Source of the DNA: Drechmeria coniospora
Lineage: Eukaryota; Ascomycota; Sordariomycetes; Hypocreales; Ophiocordycipitaceae
Assembly (NCBI RefSeq): GCF_001625195.1
Contig: NC_054390.1
Span: 5,925,222-5,989,221, forward strand
Length of the DNA: 64,000 nucleotides
Direction: 5' to 3'
The translations under genes were made by a program, and so were the position numbers. Each line of letters starts with the position of its first letter. Position 1 is the stretch's first letter. The notes beneath the pieces were generated by a model. The model had not been told where the DNA came from, ran no database searches, and was given only the letters and a program-made list of their open reading frames with translations. Of the stretch, positions 54,891-64,000 are shown one piece after another.

Positions 54891-55529
54891 ACGAATTTAC
54901 GATTCGTCAACCACTACGGTCTGTTTCTGGCAGGCCATCGGCATGAACGCGCGCTCTTGGTATCTTCTTTTGGATTGAGTGAGAATGCGACAGGAAGCTT
55001 GACATCACCTCCCGACCGGGACATCATTGCGTGCATTAGATAATAGAGTCACTGCATTGAATAGACATTCATTCCTTCACCGATGCGAATTTCCATGGAT
55101 CCACGTGAACACCTGCCATGTGTCTTGGGCGAGGCCGATGAAGAGGAGCTTTGCATTCACGACGAGCACAGGTCCTGCATCAGGAGCCTCGACACGTTCT
55201 TGGGTGCGGCTTCTCCGTCTCCGCAAACGCCATGCAATGGACTGACAACATGACGGTTCCATCGCGGTGAGTCACGAAACGAATTCCAGCACCTCATCGC
55301 TGCCATGCTCATTCATGGGCTCGAGGGGCAACCAACCACGCCCGAAAGTATCGAACTTTCCTGCCATCCGCTGTCAAGACCCTGTCCATCGTCCATCTAC
55401 AGTACGTAGCTGGCCTTTGGACATTCGAGTTTTCGCTGTTCAGATATGACCAACAACAGCCGAATCACATGCCCCAATCCGTAGCCGGCGGACAACTTTG
55501 GCTCCTGGGTAGACTCCAACGCCGTGACT

Positions 55530-56240
55530 GAAGTAAGTGTATAAGTGCTGTAAGTAAAGTAATGAACGCAGTTGTAAGTACTGTATTAATAGGTGTAGTT
55601 GTACTCCGTAGTTGTACTTACTCCGTAGTTGTACTCGAACTGCATGAATGTGGGGAACGGCACTAAGTAGTATGATATCACAGCGGCGGGGACAAAGCTT
55701 TGCGAATGGAGTGGAATAGAATTGAATGTCCTCTATTTTTCACAGAATAATTATCCCGTCCGAGCCAATTTCCTCGGTCCGTTCCTGTCGAATGGAATAG
55801 AATAGCTCGCATACCTGTATTTACATTTGTCCTTGCCACTTTGCTCATCTCGCAACCTACTGGGGAATAAACAGGCTACCTACCCACTTCGGTTTAGTGC
55901 GCTGCTATTTTGAATCATTTCATCAGGAGACATCAGCACATGTACATGTATCGGGTACTTGTACCCTACTCCGTCCCCGTACTCTGTACTTGTACCCTGT
56001 ACTTGTACACCGTACTTGTACACCGTACTTGTGCACCGTACCTGTAGGTACTAGGTAAGTACGGAGTACTTCCACCGTATTAATACTTTGCACCTACAGT
56101 ACGTGTGTACTCCATAATTATTACCTGTACTCCGTCTCCGTACTTGTAAGTATTAACGCAAGTACTCCGTACTTCGTACTTGGATACCTATACTGCAAGT
56201 AAGTACTGTAGCTATATTACAGCATGTAAGTACAGCACTT
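55530..56240. repeat. GTAC-rich low-complexity island 12
   Basis: Patchy at the left (GTTGTACTCCGTAGTTGTACTTACTCCGTAG near 55600), interrupted by ordinary AT-rich sequence at about 55690-55930, then dense from 55935. No gene. Confidence 0.75.
55985..56045 (+). repeat. 13-nt tandem repeat (CGTACTTGTACAC)n
   Basis: About five copies of CGTACTTGTACAC and close variants in a row (TGTACTTGTACCC, TGTACTTGTACAC, CGTACTTGTACAC, CGTACTTGTGCAC). It sits inside island 12 and may show how islands expand. Confidence 0.8.
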
Positions 56241-56483
56241 GCACTAGCCTATCGACTTGATCGTGCCGCCGTCATTGGGGAAATTTCATACTGGCCGTTC
56301 GATCAGACGGTGAGCAGGTGTCTGAACACTTCCGACATCTCGTCTACCCCAAACATACCGCTCGCAAGCACGCGTTCGCACTCGACCAACAGCACCCTCG
56401 CTCCGCTGTGGAAACGGAACGGCATTCGCTCTCCGTCGCTGCGCTGCGCGTCGTCCAATACCGTCTCCCGCCTTCACGCCAGC

Positions 56484-58619
56484 ATGGCCGAGGCAACGGC
56501 CAGCGACGACGATGGCCAGTCCAAGAAGCGCAGCCGCTCCGAGTTCGCCGACCAAGATGGCTCAGGTATGCCTGGCCCTTCGAATCAATCCATTCCCCTT
56601 CGGCTCTCTGATGCTCGTCTCTAGACTCCTCATCCTCCTCCTCCGACGATGACATGGGCCCCCAGCTGCCCGCCGAAGCGCCCAAGAAGAAGCGCCGTGT
56701 CTTGCCGTACGAGAAGCACTACGTCGCCGCCCTGCCCAGGTCGGCCCGTTACTCGCGCTCCCTCATGCACAAGGAGCAGCTTCTCTTCGTCACGTGGACG
56801 CCTCTGACCGATTTCCTCATCACCTCCTCCGTCGACGGCGTCGTCAAGTTCTGGAAGAAGCTCGGCCAGGGCATCGAGTTCGTCAAGCAGTTCCAGGCCC
56901 ACGACGGCGAGATCAGGTCCGTCTCGGTGAGCAACGACGGCCGCAGCTTCGCCACCGCCGGCGCGGACGCGACGGTCAAGATCTTCGACGTCGTCACCTT
57001 CGACCTGCTCTCCATGTTCACGCTCGACCACGCGCCCAAGTGCATCTGTTGGGTCCACCAAAAGGGCGTTTCATTTCCGCGCCTCGCCGTCTCCGAGGCG
57101 GAAAGGCCGCTGATACACATCTACGACGGCCGCGGCGACCGGGAGGAGCCGATGCACACCATCAAAGGTCTGCACAGGAGCCCCGTCCACCTCATGGCCT
57201 TCAACGACGCCCACGATTGCGTCGTCTCCGCCGACGAGGGCGGCATGATCGAGTACTGGCGGCCGAGCGGCGCCTACGAGAAGCCCGACAACGTCTACGA
57301 GTACAAGAGCGCGACGAACCTGTTCGACTTCAAAAAGGCCAAGTCGGTGCCGTCCTGCCTCGCCATGTCGCCCGACGGCAGCCGCCTCGCCACCTTTTCC
57401 TTCCCCGACCGGAAAATCCGCCTCTTCGACTTCGCCACGGCCAAGCTGCACCGCACCTACGACGAGTCGCTCCAGGCGGTGGAGGAGCTGCAGCAGACGG
57501 GCGCGCCGTCGCACAAGTCGGACCACGTCGAGCTTGGCCGACGGTTGGCGCAGGAAAAGGAAGTCGAGTCGCTGGCGCTGCGTAGCAAGAACAACATCAT
57601 TTTCGACGAGTCTGGCAACTTCATCGTCTACGGCTCCATGCTCGGCATCAAGGTGCTCAACGTGTACACGAACAAGGTGGTCAAGGTCTACGGCAAGGAC
57701 GAGAACCTCCGCGCCGTCCACCTCGGCATGTATCAAGGCCAGCCGCAGAAAAAGGGCGTCATCTCGGTGGAGATGGGTGCGTCGAGCAACCCGCTGCTGC
57801 AAGAGTCCGAGGTCCGCGACCCGATCCTCGTGGCGACGGCCGTCGGCAAGGTGCGCTTCTACATGTTCAGCAACGACGAGGACATCTCAAAGTCGACGCG
57901 CGACGTGCAGAACGAACGACCGGCCGTCGGCGCTCAGGCCAAGAAGGAGGGCGCCGCACGGCGCAAGGAGACAGGGGATGCTGCCGTCCTCCATACCACC
58001 CTTGGCGATGTTCACATCCGCCTCTTCCCCGAGGCGGCGCCCAAGGCGGTGGAAAACTTCGTCACGCACGCGAAGAGCGGCTATTACAACGGCACCATCT
58101 TCCACCGCGTCATTCGCCGCTTCATGATTCAAGGCGGCGACCCTCTCGGCGACGGCACCGGCGGCGAGAGCATCTGGGGCCGCGAGTTTGACGATGAGTT
58201 TAGCAGCCTCAAGCACGACAAGCCCTTCACCGTGAGCATGGCCAACGCCGGGCCCAACACCAATGGCAGCCAGTTTTTTATCACGACGGAGAAGACGGTA
58301 CGTCGTCACAACACCCCTGACTTGTCGGCTCTGCGCCCGCCCCCTCCCCTTCCCCCATCCCGCGCCCCTCCCCCACCCCAGCTCGCAGCCTGGCCAGCAC
58401 CCCTGCCGCAGCTGGTGTGGTCTCGTGAGACAGCTGCCGTGGAGAACGAGCCGTCATGCTAACGTGGAATCTACGTGACAGCCCTGGCTGGATGGGAAGC
58501 ATACCATATTCGGCCGCGCCACCCAGGGTTTCGACGTCATTCACAAGATTGAGAGCGTCCGCACGTACAAGGAGAAGCCTGAAGAAGACGTCAAGATGCT
58601 CAGCATCGACATCGCGTAA
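56484..58619 (+). CDS. WD40-repeat cyclophilin (PPWD1 / Cyp15 type)
   Basis: Nuclear peptidyl-prolyl isomerase with WD40 repeats; the animal orthologue PPWD1 associates with the spliceosome. Exons 56484-56565, 56625-58297, 58482-58619; 630 residues. N-terminal Lys/Ser/Asp-rich tail, then [27 protein letters not shown] repeats ([31 protein letters not shown] and others), a linker of about 60 residues, and a C-terminal cyclophilin domain with FHRVI and RFMIQGGDP (catalytic Arg) and NGSQFFIT. The third exon starts [11 protein letters not shown], carrying the Trp associated with cyclosporin binding. The splice after EKT restores the family sequence; reading through intron 2 would lose this Trp. 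Start context ACCATGG-like (CAGCATGG). Confidence 0.94.
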
Positions 58620-59523
58620 GGACGGCCGCCGATGGCATCACGGAAACAGCACCAAGGACGGGGGAAGTAAGAAGCATGCTTGGCATATTCGAGAGTAGAA
58701 ATCGTCGCGCGGGGTGAAGCCCCAATTTCCGGCATTCCACTTTGGGGGTTTGACCTCTTGTCCGCTTCAGCCGCCTTTCGTGAGCCAGGGTCTCCCCGTC
58801 TCGCCAGGACCATTCATCGCGGAGTTTCTTGCCGCCGCTGGTGAAGAGGGAGTCTCGAAACGTCCCCCTTTCGCCAGCCATTGGTAGTAACGCTACCCAG
58901 GTTACCTCGTCCGACCCCTTCCCCCTTCCCCCGTCCCCCCCCCTCCCTTTTGGTCCGCGCTTCGGGACGTGCCACAACACCATCACCCGGCAAACCGGTC
59001 GGGCGTCGGCTACGTTATTCGACCGCACCAGTCCAGTCCACCCAGTCCGTTGCCGAGATTTTGCGTAATGACGAGGCGCGTACGGGCTAGCGGGCAGGTC
59101 TTGCGGTGGCCTACCGGCTTAGCGTAGAGGGAGGGACCCCTGCTGCACAATACCGATGTATGGACACCATTTCGAAATGGCACTCGATCGTCCGGACCTC
59201 GCAAGAAACAGCGACTTGCGAGCCGTCGCCGTGTTTGCTGTCAATATGGCCATGCTCTCATGCCGTCTTCCATGGGGCCTGACGCTCGTCGTTTGATCAT
59301 TTCGACAACCCCTTCATATTCAGCCCTCGTTCCTGCGTCCTGGGATATCCTGCAGCCGCAGAGACCCGGTTCCATGGATCGTACCCATGCCATTTTCCCT
59401 TCTAGAAACTATCCCGTGCTGCCGTCTCGTAGACATGTCCCCAGCGTTCCGCGGAGCATGCACCCTCGACACCACCACTCTCCTCCGGGACGCACGTCAG
59501 CAACGACAAGAAGAACTCTCGAC
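58620..59523. other. Spacer, CYP15 to the Zn-cluster gene
   Basis: No gene seen. Contains C/T-rich tracts (58915-58955). Several ATGs occur at 59260-59460; some are in frame with the next gene, so its start may lie further left than annotated. Confidence 0.5.
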
Positions 59524-62238
59524 ATGCCGCAGTCAGGCCACAAAGGCACATCGGAACGCAAGCGTCGCAGCCGCAAGGGTTGCTGGTGAATATCTCCCTC
59601 CGAAGAGCAGACGGGTCGGAAGGCGAAAGGCTAAGCTCGGTAGGCCGTGTAAATCACGCAAGGTGAAGTGCGGAGAGGAGCATCCCGCATGCAAAAAGTA
59701 TCCGCTTCCCCTCCTCTCTCTCTCGCGCGCGCGTGCGGTTGATGCTCACAGATCTCTACGCAGCTGCCTCAAGACGGGCGATACCTGCGACTACAAGATC
59801 CGTCTCAACTGGGTGGGACGTCGCACCAAGCAACCGCACTCGGGCCCCTCAAGCATGGACGGCATAGGTCAGCTCAACCGGCAGCATCAGGGACTTGAAC
59901 CGTTGTTGAACACGACAGCGTTGTCCGTCGGCTCGCCCCAAGTCCAGTGGAGCGGTTCTAGGCATCGGGGGGAAGCCAACTCTCCGGTGACCGGCTTCGT
60001 CAACAGAACGTCGCCAGTGGCACAGGACGAGCTGGCCTTTGTCGACGAAACTCTGTCTCCGCCCGGGTCTTGGGCTGGGAGGGGCCTCGAAGACACGCAC
60101 GACTCTTACTCCATCCGTCCACCCCATCAGGCCGCTCAATCCGTGTCGCCAGCCATATACTTGCGCCGCAAAAAGGCCAAGTCGCTCAGCAAGCTCAACC
60201 ACCTGTATGCCAGGGAATCGATTTCCTCCCCGGACCCATTCATGCCCATGTCCATGGCTGCTTCGCCAGTGGTGTTTGACTCCCTTCTGACTCCAGCAAC
60301 TTCGCCATATAGTGATGACGTTCCGCCCCCGCCACACTGGCCGGACAGCCGGCCTCGAGGGTCGCCAGATGTGGTGTACAAAGCACCAAGCAACAACGAC
60401 ATTGTAGAGTCGCACGACTGGTATGATGGTGCGAATTCGGTCCCCGAGATGATTGGGGCTCACGATGATGGTCGTCATGGCCAGCTCCGGTACGGTATGG
60501 AGGGGGCAGAGGACGAAGAGGTCAGCAATGACGATGAGAGCACTGTTTCTTTGGCCTCGGGTGAACCTTTGAACTGGCATGCAAACTCTACCGACATGAC
60601 TAGAATGCGGTGCTGTGCCGCCAGCAATCAGGATTTCACCTACCACGGCATGGCCTCCCCTGCTTCCATGTCATGGGAGCTGGGACCGCTGCCAGACAGG
60701 TAAGCTCCCGGCGGCTCATCCAGCGGCATCGAATTGATCACTTCTCAATATAGGCTCAGGAATAGTAGGGTTAATATGTTGGTAAGCGCCATGAACCTAT
60801 GACCTGCAGTTGCAGGCTGTCAGCTGACACATTGCTCATGCAGTACTTTGTGCGTAACCAGATTGCCGGGACGTCGCAATTTACCCAGGAGCATATGCTG
60901 ACAGGGTGCTTCAGCAACACTTTATCGAGCACACTGCCCGGGGTATGCTGCAGACACACTTATGCGCGTGCGACGAAGGCGACCAAATGGCTGACGACTT
61001 CAAGTACTCGTCCCGTACCACGATGCGAAATCAAACCCCATGAGCACGACGCTTCCGAGAATGGCTCTCCAAAGCGATGGACTCTTGAGTCTCCTTCTGG
61101 CCTATTCCGGTATGAACGCGACTCTTGCTGGGCATCAGAGTGACCATTCCGGCTGACGTCCGAAGCGGCTCACCAAGCTCGCACAGCGCAATCCGAGGTG
61201 CCCGAGGTGCGAATGGCGCAGTGGGCGCAAGCCATATTCCCCGAGCTTAGGGAGTTCCTGGCCGACGCAGAGCAGCCAGTGCCGAACGTGGCGCTCGTCA
61301 TGTCCATCATGCTCGCATCCCTGGAAGTGATATCGCCGGGAGCCCTGGGCCACGGCATCTCGTGGCGCGAGCATTTGAACCTGGCCGGGAACCTCATGAC
61401 GAGGCATTTGAATGAGCTGGATGGTCAAGGTCCGGACGAACAGCTGGGAGAAGATTGCCTGTTCATCCGGAGCTGGCTTGCTCGCATCCATCTCCGGGCG
61501 GCCTTTAGGCCTGCGCCAACCGACGAGGCCGCTTCCCGAATCCTCGCGCTGGATATTGGCGCCTTGGTTCCCGACAAGGACGAGATAGACTGCATAATGG
61601 GGCACTCGGCACGGTGTGCTCGACTTCTGAGCCAGGTGGCGGACATGGCGAAGCGATGCGACAGGGAGCGAACTGGGCTCGGGAAAGAGGCACGTTGCCG
61701 CTGGATGCCCCATCGCGAGACCGTTGAGCGAGCGGTGGCGCTCGAACGGGAGCTCATCGCCAGCCTGAACCAGTCTTCGAGGCCCTGCATTCACGTGCGT
61801 ATGGGCAACATCCAGATGCGAGATCTGGCAGAGTTGGCGGCGGCGAACGAGGCTTTTCATTGGGCCGGGCTGGCCCATCTCCATCGCCGCGTCATGGGTA
61901 AGGATTCGGCCCACGCAGACGTCCAGTGGGCTGTGCATCGGATACTGGAGTGCCTCGACCAGACGCGCATCGGCGGCAGTGCCGAGATGGGAATGCTGTT
62001 TCCCATGTTCACGGCCGGATGCGAGACGGTGGGCAAGGCTCCTCGAGCTCGGGTCTTGGCCAGATTCAAGAGCGCCGAGAGAAGCGGCATGTTCCAGGTG
62101 AGTATCGGCCTCGTCCACGCACACGGCGGCGATGCCAACTCGACGATGCAGGTGTGCCAAGCGAGACGGTTGATGGAGACGGTATGGGAGGAAGGATGTC
62201 CATGGGAAGCCCTCACCAAGGACGAGTATATCGGGTAA
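59524..62238 (+). CDS. Zn(II)2Cys6 transcription factor, fungal_trans_2 / acr-2 type
   Basis: Nuclear regulator with an N-terminal zinc cluster: C-X2-C-X6-C-X6-C-X2-C-X6-C read as KGCWPCKSRKVKCGEEHPACKNCLKTGDTC. Exons 59524-59585, 59644-59697, 59764-60699, 60754-60781, 60915-60942, 61005-61109, 61166-62238; 761 residues. Two introns split the cluster. After a long low-complexity middle come NMLQHFIEHTARVLVPYHDAK, NPMSTTLPRMALQSDGLLSLLLAYSAAHQAR and AQWAQAIFPELREFLAD, which match the fungal-specific domain of acriflavine-sensitivity-control-like factors. Two 28-nt exons (60754-60781, 60915-60942) are inferred from frame and family fit and are the least certain part. The start could be upstream at 59458 or 59374. 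Target genes unknown. Confidence 0.82.
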
Positions 62239-63636
62239 ACAAATAGCTATTTCGGCGGGACGGGGAAGGTAACGGTGCGTACGTACACCTACCTGGCTCG
62301 CGCGATTTTGCTTGGGCCTGGTTCGAAGAACAAATCAGCAAGAAGAGGACCGTTTGACGAACCGTTCTGGATGACGAGTCTTGTGAGTTCTATACATGAC
62401 CCTGGTTTCCGACCGACATGGAACCCTAGACAGAATGGCATGCTGGTGTCGTTGTCCAAGTGCGAGGGTGTGCTATACGTAAAGCTGCAAGTGATATTGA
62501 TCGCGACTGTGCAGACGATGTTACCGTGCCGTCTGCGGGTCTGCCTGCCTGCGGGGCAACCGGCAAAATCAATGGCACGAGGGTCGACTTGCCGTGATTA
62601 CTAGCTAGGCAGCAATCGTCATCGTGGCCCAGTTGAGCGAGTTCATGGCAGCGTCCAGTGCCTCAAAGAATGGACGCAGTATTAATGCAGGTGATGAACT
62701 AAACGTCGTGATGGAGTTGGAGAGGTTCGATGGAGTACTTGAATACATGCATGCAAGTACGGAGTACGGAGTACAATACTTCGAACTGAATGTGGTATTA
62801 TTACAGTACAAGTGTTATTACTGCCTTGTACTCCGTACGGGGTACATACCTAGTACATTAATACACATACACATAATACGGAGTACCGATAGGGGGGTTC
62901 ACGTTCTTGTAAGTACTGTACATGTACATCCAGGCAATACTTGCACTCGGCACTCCGTATTTACTATAGGTACTTAAGTATACGGAGTACTCCGTAGCAT
63001 TTTAATTCCAGGTACTTCGTACAAGCAGGTAGTGCTCTGTACGGAGTACGAATTACTGGGGTGAAGAAGAGTATACTGTAAGTACATGTACAGTACTAGA
63101 TACGTACAGTACAGTATCAGTAGTAGGTGAACAAATAAGTACCTAGTACATACGTACTTATACAGTCGGCAGGGGTACTTGTACTTATTTGTAGTTGTAA
63201 GTACGGGCGGATTACTCCCTACAACGACATGTAAGTAGTTGTACTTGCTTATATACGAACCAGCGAGTAATTAGCAGCATTGACGGAGTCGTATGTAAGT
63301 ACATGTACAAGTAGTAGCGTTGGTCAGGATCTGCTGCTTAATCGCAACTTAAGTACGGAGTACAGTATTCAGTAGATCAGCATTAGCCAATGGCTGCCAG
63401 GCAATTGGGTCTTGACAAAAGGCTCTAATCGATAGCAGTTCCAGGTGCCGACGCCGGCATAATTCTGAATTTCTGACTTTCTGATCGTCGCCATTTGGTT
63501 TTTACAATTCTTGTACATCGGAGTCGCACGAGTATCCGGTTTCAATCCTCTTCGTTGGGCACTCTTCCCATTGCACCAACCCATACACCTCGCGTCTATC
63601 CATATTCGTGACTTTCTCGTCCCCATCTGTGCCATC
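62239..63636. other. Spacer, Zn-cluster gene to DAHP synthase
   Basis: No gene. GTAC-rich island at about 62740-63370. The last 260 nt are the DAHP synthase promoter; no exact TGACTCA was found there. Confidence 0.55.
62740..63370. repeat. GTAC-rich low-complexity island 13
   Basis: By hand count 21 GTAC in 62881-63240 (360 nt; about 1.4 expected), against about 2 in an equal stretch of CYP15 coding sequence (57001-57360). Contains GTACGGAGTACGGAGTAC (near 62758), AAGTACATGTACAGTACTAG (near 63080) and ACATACGTACTTATAC (near 63148). No gene. Confidence 0.85.
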
Positions 63637-64000
63637 ATGTCGGTAAGTAAGGAGACGGGATCCTATCCTCTGCCCCCCTCCATGTCTGCCCCCCACCATC
63701 AATCGGCACAGTCAGGTGGGATGACTCACGACAAATAGTTCTTCATCGAAAACAAACATGTCGGCAACCAGGAGGACTCTGAAGACTGGAGAAGTATGCA
63801 TCCTGATGTCGAATCGCTCTGCTGTGTCGTCTGACAACGGGTAGTTCGCGGCTACAATCCATTGACGCCTCCCGACCTGCTGCAGCACGAGATCCCCCAA
63901 ACGGCGGCGTCGAAAAAGACGGTCATCGAGTCGAGAAAAGAGGTCGTTTCCGTCGTCAACGACACGGATGAGAGAAAGCGATTGCTCGTCGTCGTCGGCC
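63637..64000 (+). CDS. 3-deoxy-7-phosphoheptulonate (DAHP) synthase, 3'-partial
   Basis: First enzyme of the shikimate pathway: joins phosphoenolpyruvate and erythrose-4-phosphate. Exons 63637-63642, 63739-63793, 63845-64000 (cut by the window end). The first exon holds only ATG TCG. Joined reading: MSFFIENKHVGNQEDSEDWR then IRGYNPLTPPDLLQHEIPQT, VVSVVNDTDERKRLLVVVG. This is the fungal type I (Aro3/Aro4) N-terminus; the catalytic barrel is off the window, and which feedback isoform (Tyr- or Phe-sensitive) cannot be told. The first intron contains TGACTCA (separate entry). Confidence 0.93.
63722..63728 (+). promoter_or_regulatory. TGACTCA, Gcn4/CPC1-type site in intron 1 of DAHP synthase
   Basis: Exact TGACTCA, the binding site of the general amino-acid-control activator (Gcn4, CPC1/CpcA). 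DAHP synthase genes are classical targets. Here it lies in the first intron, 85 nt after the start codon and 11 nt before the acceptor. ACTCAC within it could instead serve as the intron branch point. Confidence 0.4.

Larger units (their letters stand above)
54891..56483. other. Spacer, CBM19-like gene to CYP15
   Basis: No gene seen. A GTAC-rich island covers about 55530-56240 and includes a 13-nt tandem array (55985-56045). The last 200 nt are the CYP15 leader. Confidence 0.55.

Noticed and set aside
61135..62160. 341-codon open frame on the minus strand
   Set aside because: Antisense to the last exon of the Zn-cluster gene; His/Arg/Leu shadow composition.
1..64000. tRNA genes
   Set aside because: Looked for T-loop motifs (GGTTCGAATCC and variants); near matches such as 4061-4070 and 62322-62331 have no matching acceptor and anticodon arms.

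Overview
The window is nuclear DNA of a filamentous ascomycete. Genes carry many short introns (about 50-140 nt, GT...AG), coding DNA is GC-rich with strong C/G third positions, and several families are fungal (eisosome Pil1, fungal mitochondrial ribosomal mL53, Zn(II)2Cys6 regulator of the acr-2 type, CBM19-like secreted protein). Protein style and the TACTCCGTAC-rich spacers suggest Sordariomycetes, probably Hypocreales. That placement is an impression, not a computed one.

Layout, left to right: RMT2 arginine methyltransferase (5' end off the window) converges with a six-exon hexokinase. Then OST1 (ribophorin I), a small His-rich protein, the eisosome BAR protein Pil1, and cytosolic inorganic pyrophosphatase converging with mitochondrial ribosomal protein mL53. 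Next come the Golgi-to-ER SNARE Sec20 converging with Mde1 of methionine salvage. A roughly 6 kb gene-free stretch leads to a GPI-anchored Cys-rich wall protein, followed by calnexin, mitochondrial methylmalonate-semialdehyde dehydrogenase and an FAD phenol-hydroxylase-like monooxygenase. After another gene-free stretch lie a fused pseudouridine-catabolism enzyme (PsuG-PsuK), Utp18 converging with GINS subunit Sld5, an FMN-dependent alpha-hydroxy-acid oxidase, a small secreted CBM19-like protein, the WD40-cyclophilin Cyp15/PPWD1, a Zn(II)2Cys6 transcription factor, and the start of DAHP synthase (3' end off the window).

Most genes are housekeeping and do not form one pathway. Three sets share a compartment: OST1, calnexin and Sec20 act in the early secretory pathway; mL53, MMSDH and probably PsuG-PsuK and a longer pyrophosphatase form act in mitochondria; Utp18, Sld5 and Cyp15 act in the nucleus. 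Four convergent gene pairs have short 3' gaps (about 146-323 nt), while other spacers run to several kb.

The most unusual feature is the content of the long spacers. They hold islands very rich in the tetranucleotide GTAC, arranged as GTACTTGTAC, GTACATGTAC and GTACTCCGTAC/GTACGGAGTAC. The islands stop at gene borders and are absent from exons. A second notable feature is an in-frame N-terminal extension without acidic residues on the pyrophosphatase gene, consistent with a mitochondrial isoform made by alternative start use. I also found a small decayed Tc1/mariner transposase start and a TGACTCA (Gcn4/CPC1-type) site in the first intron of DAHP synthase. I see no clear new multi-gene system.
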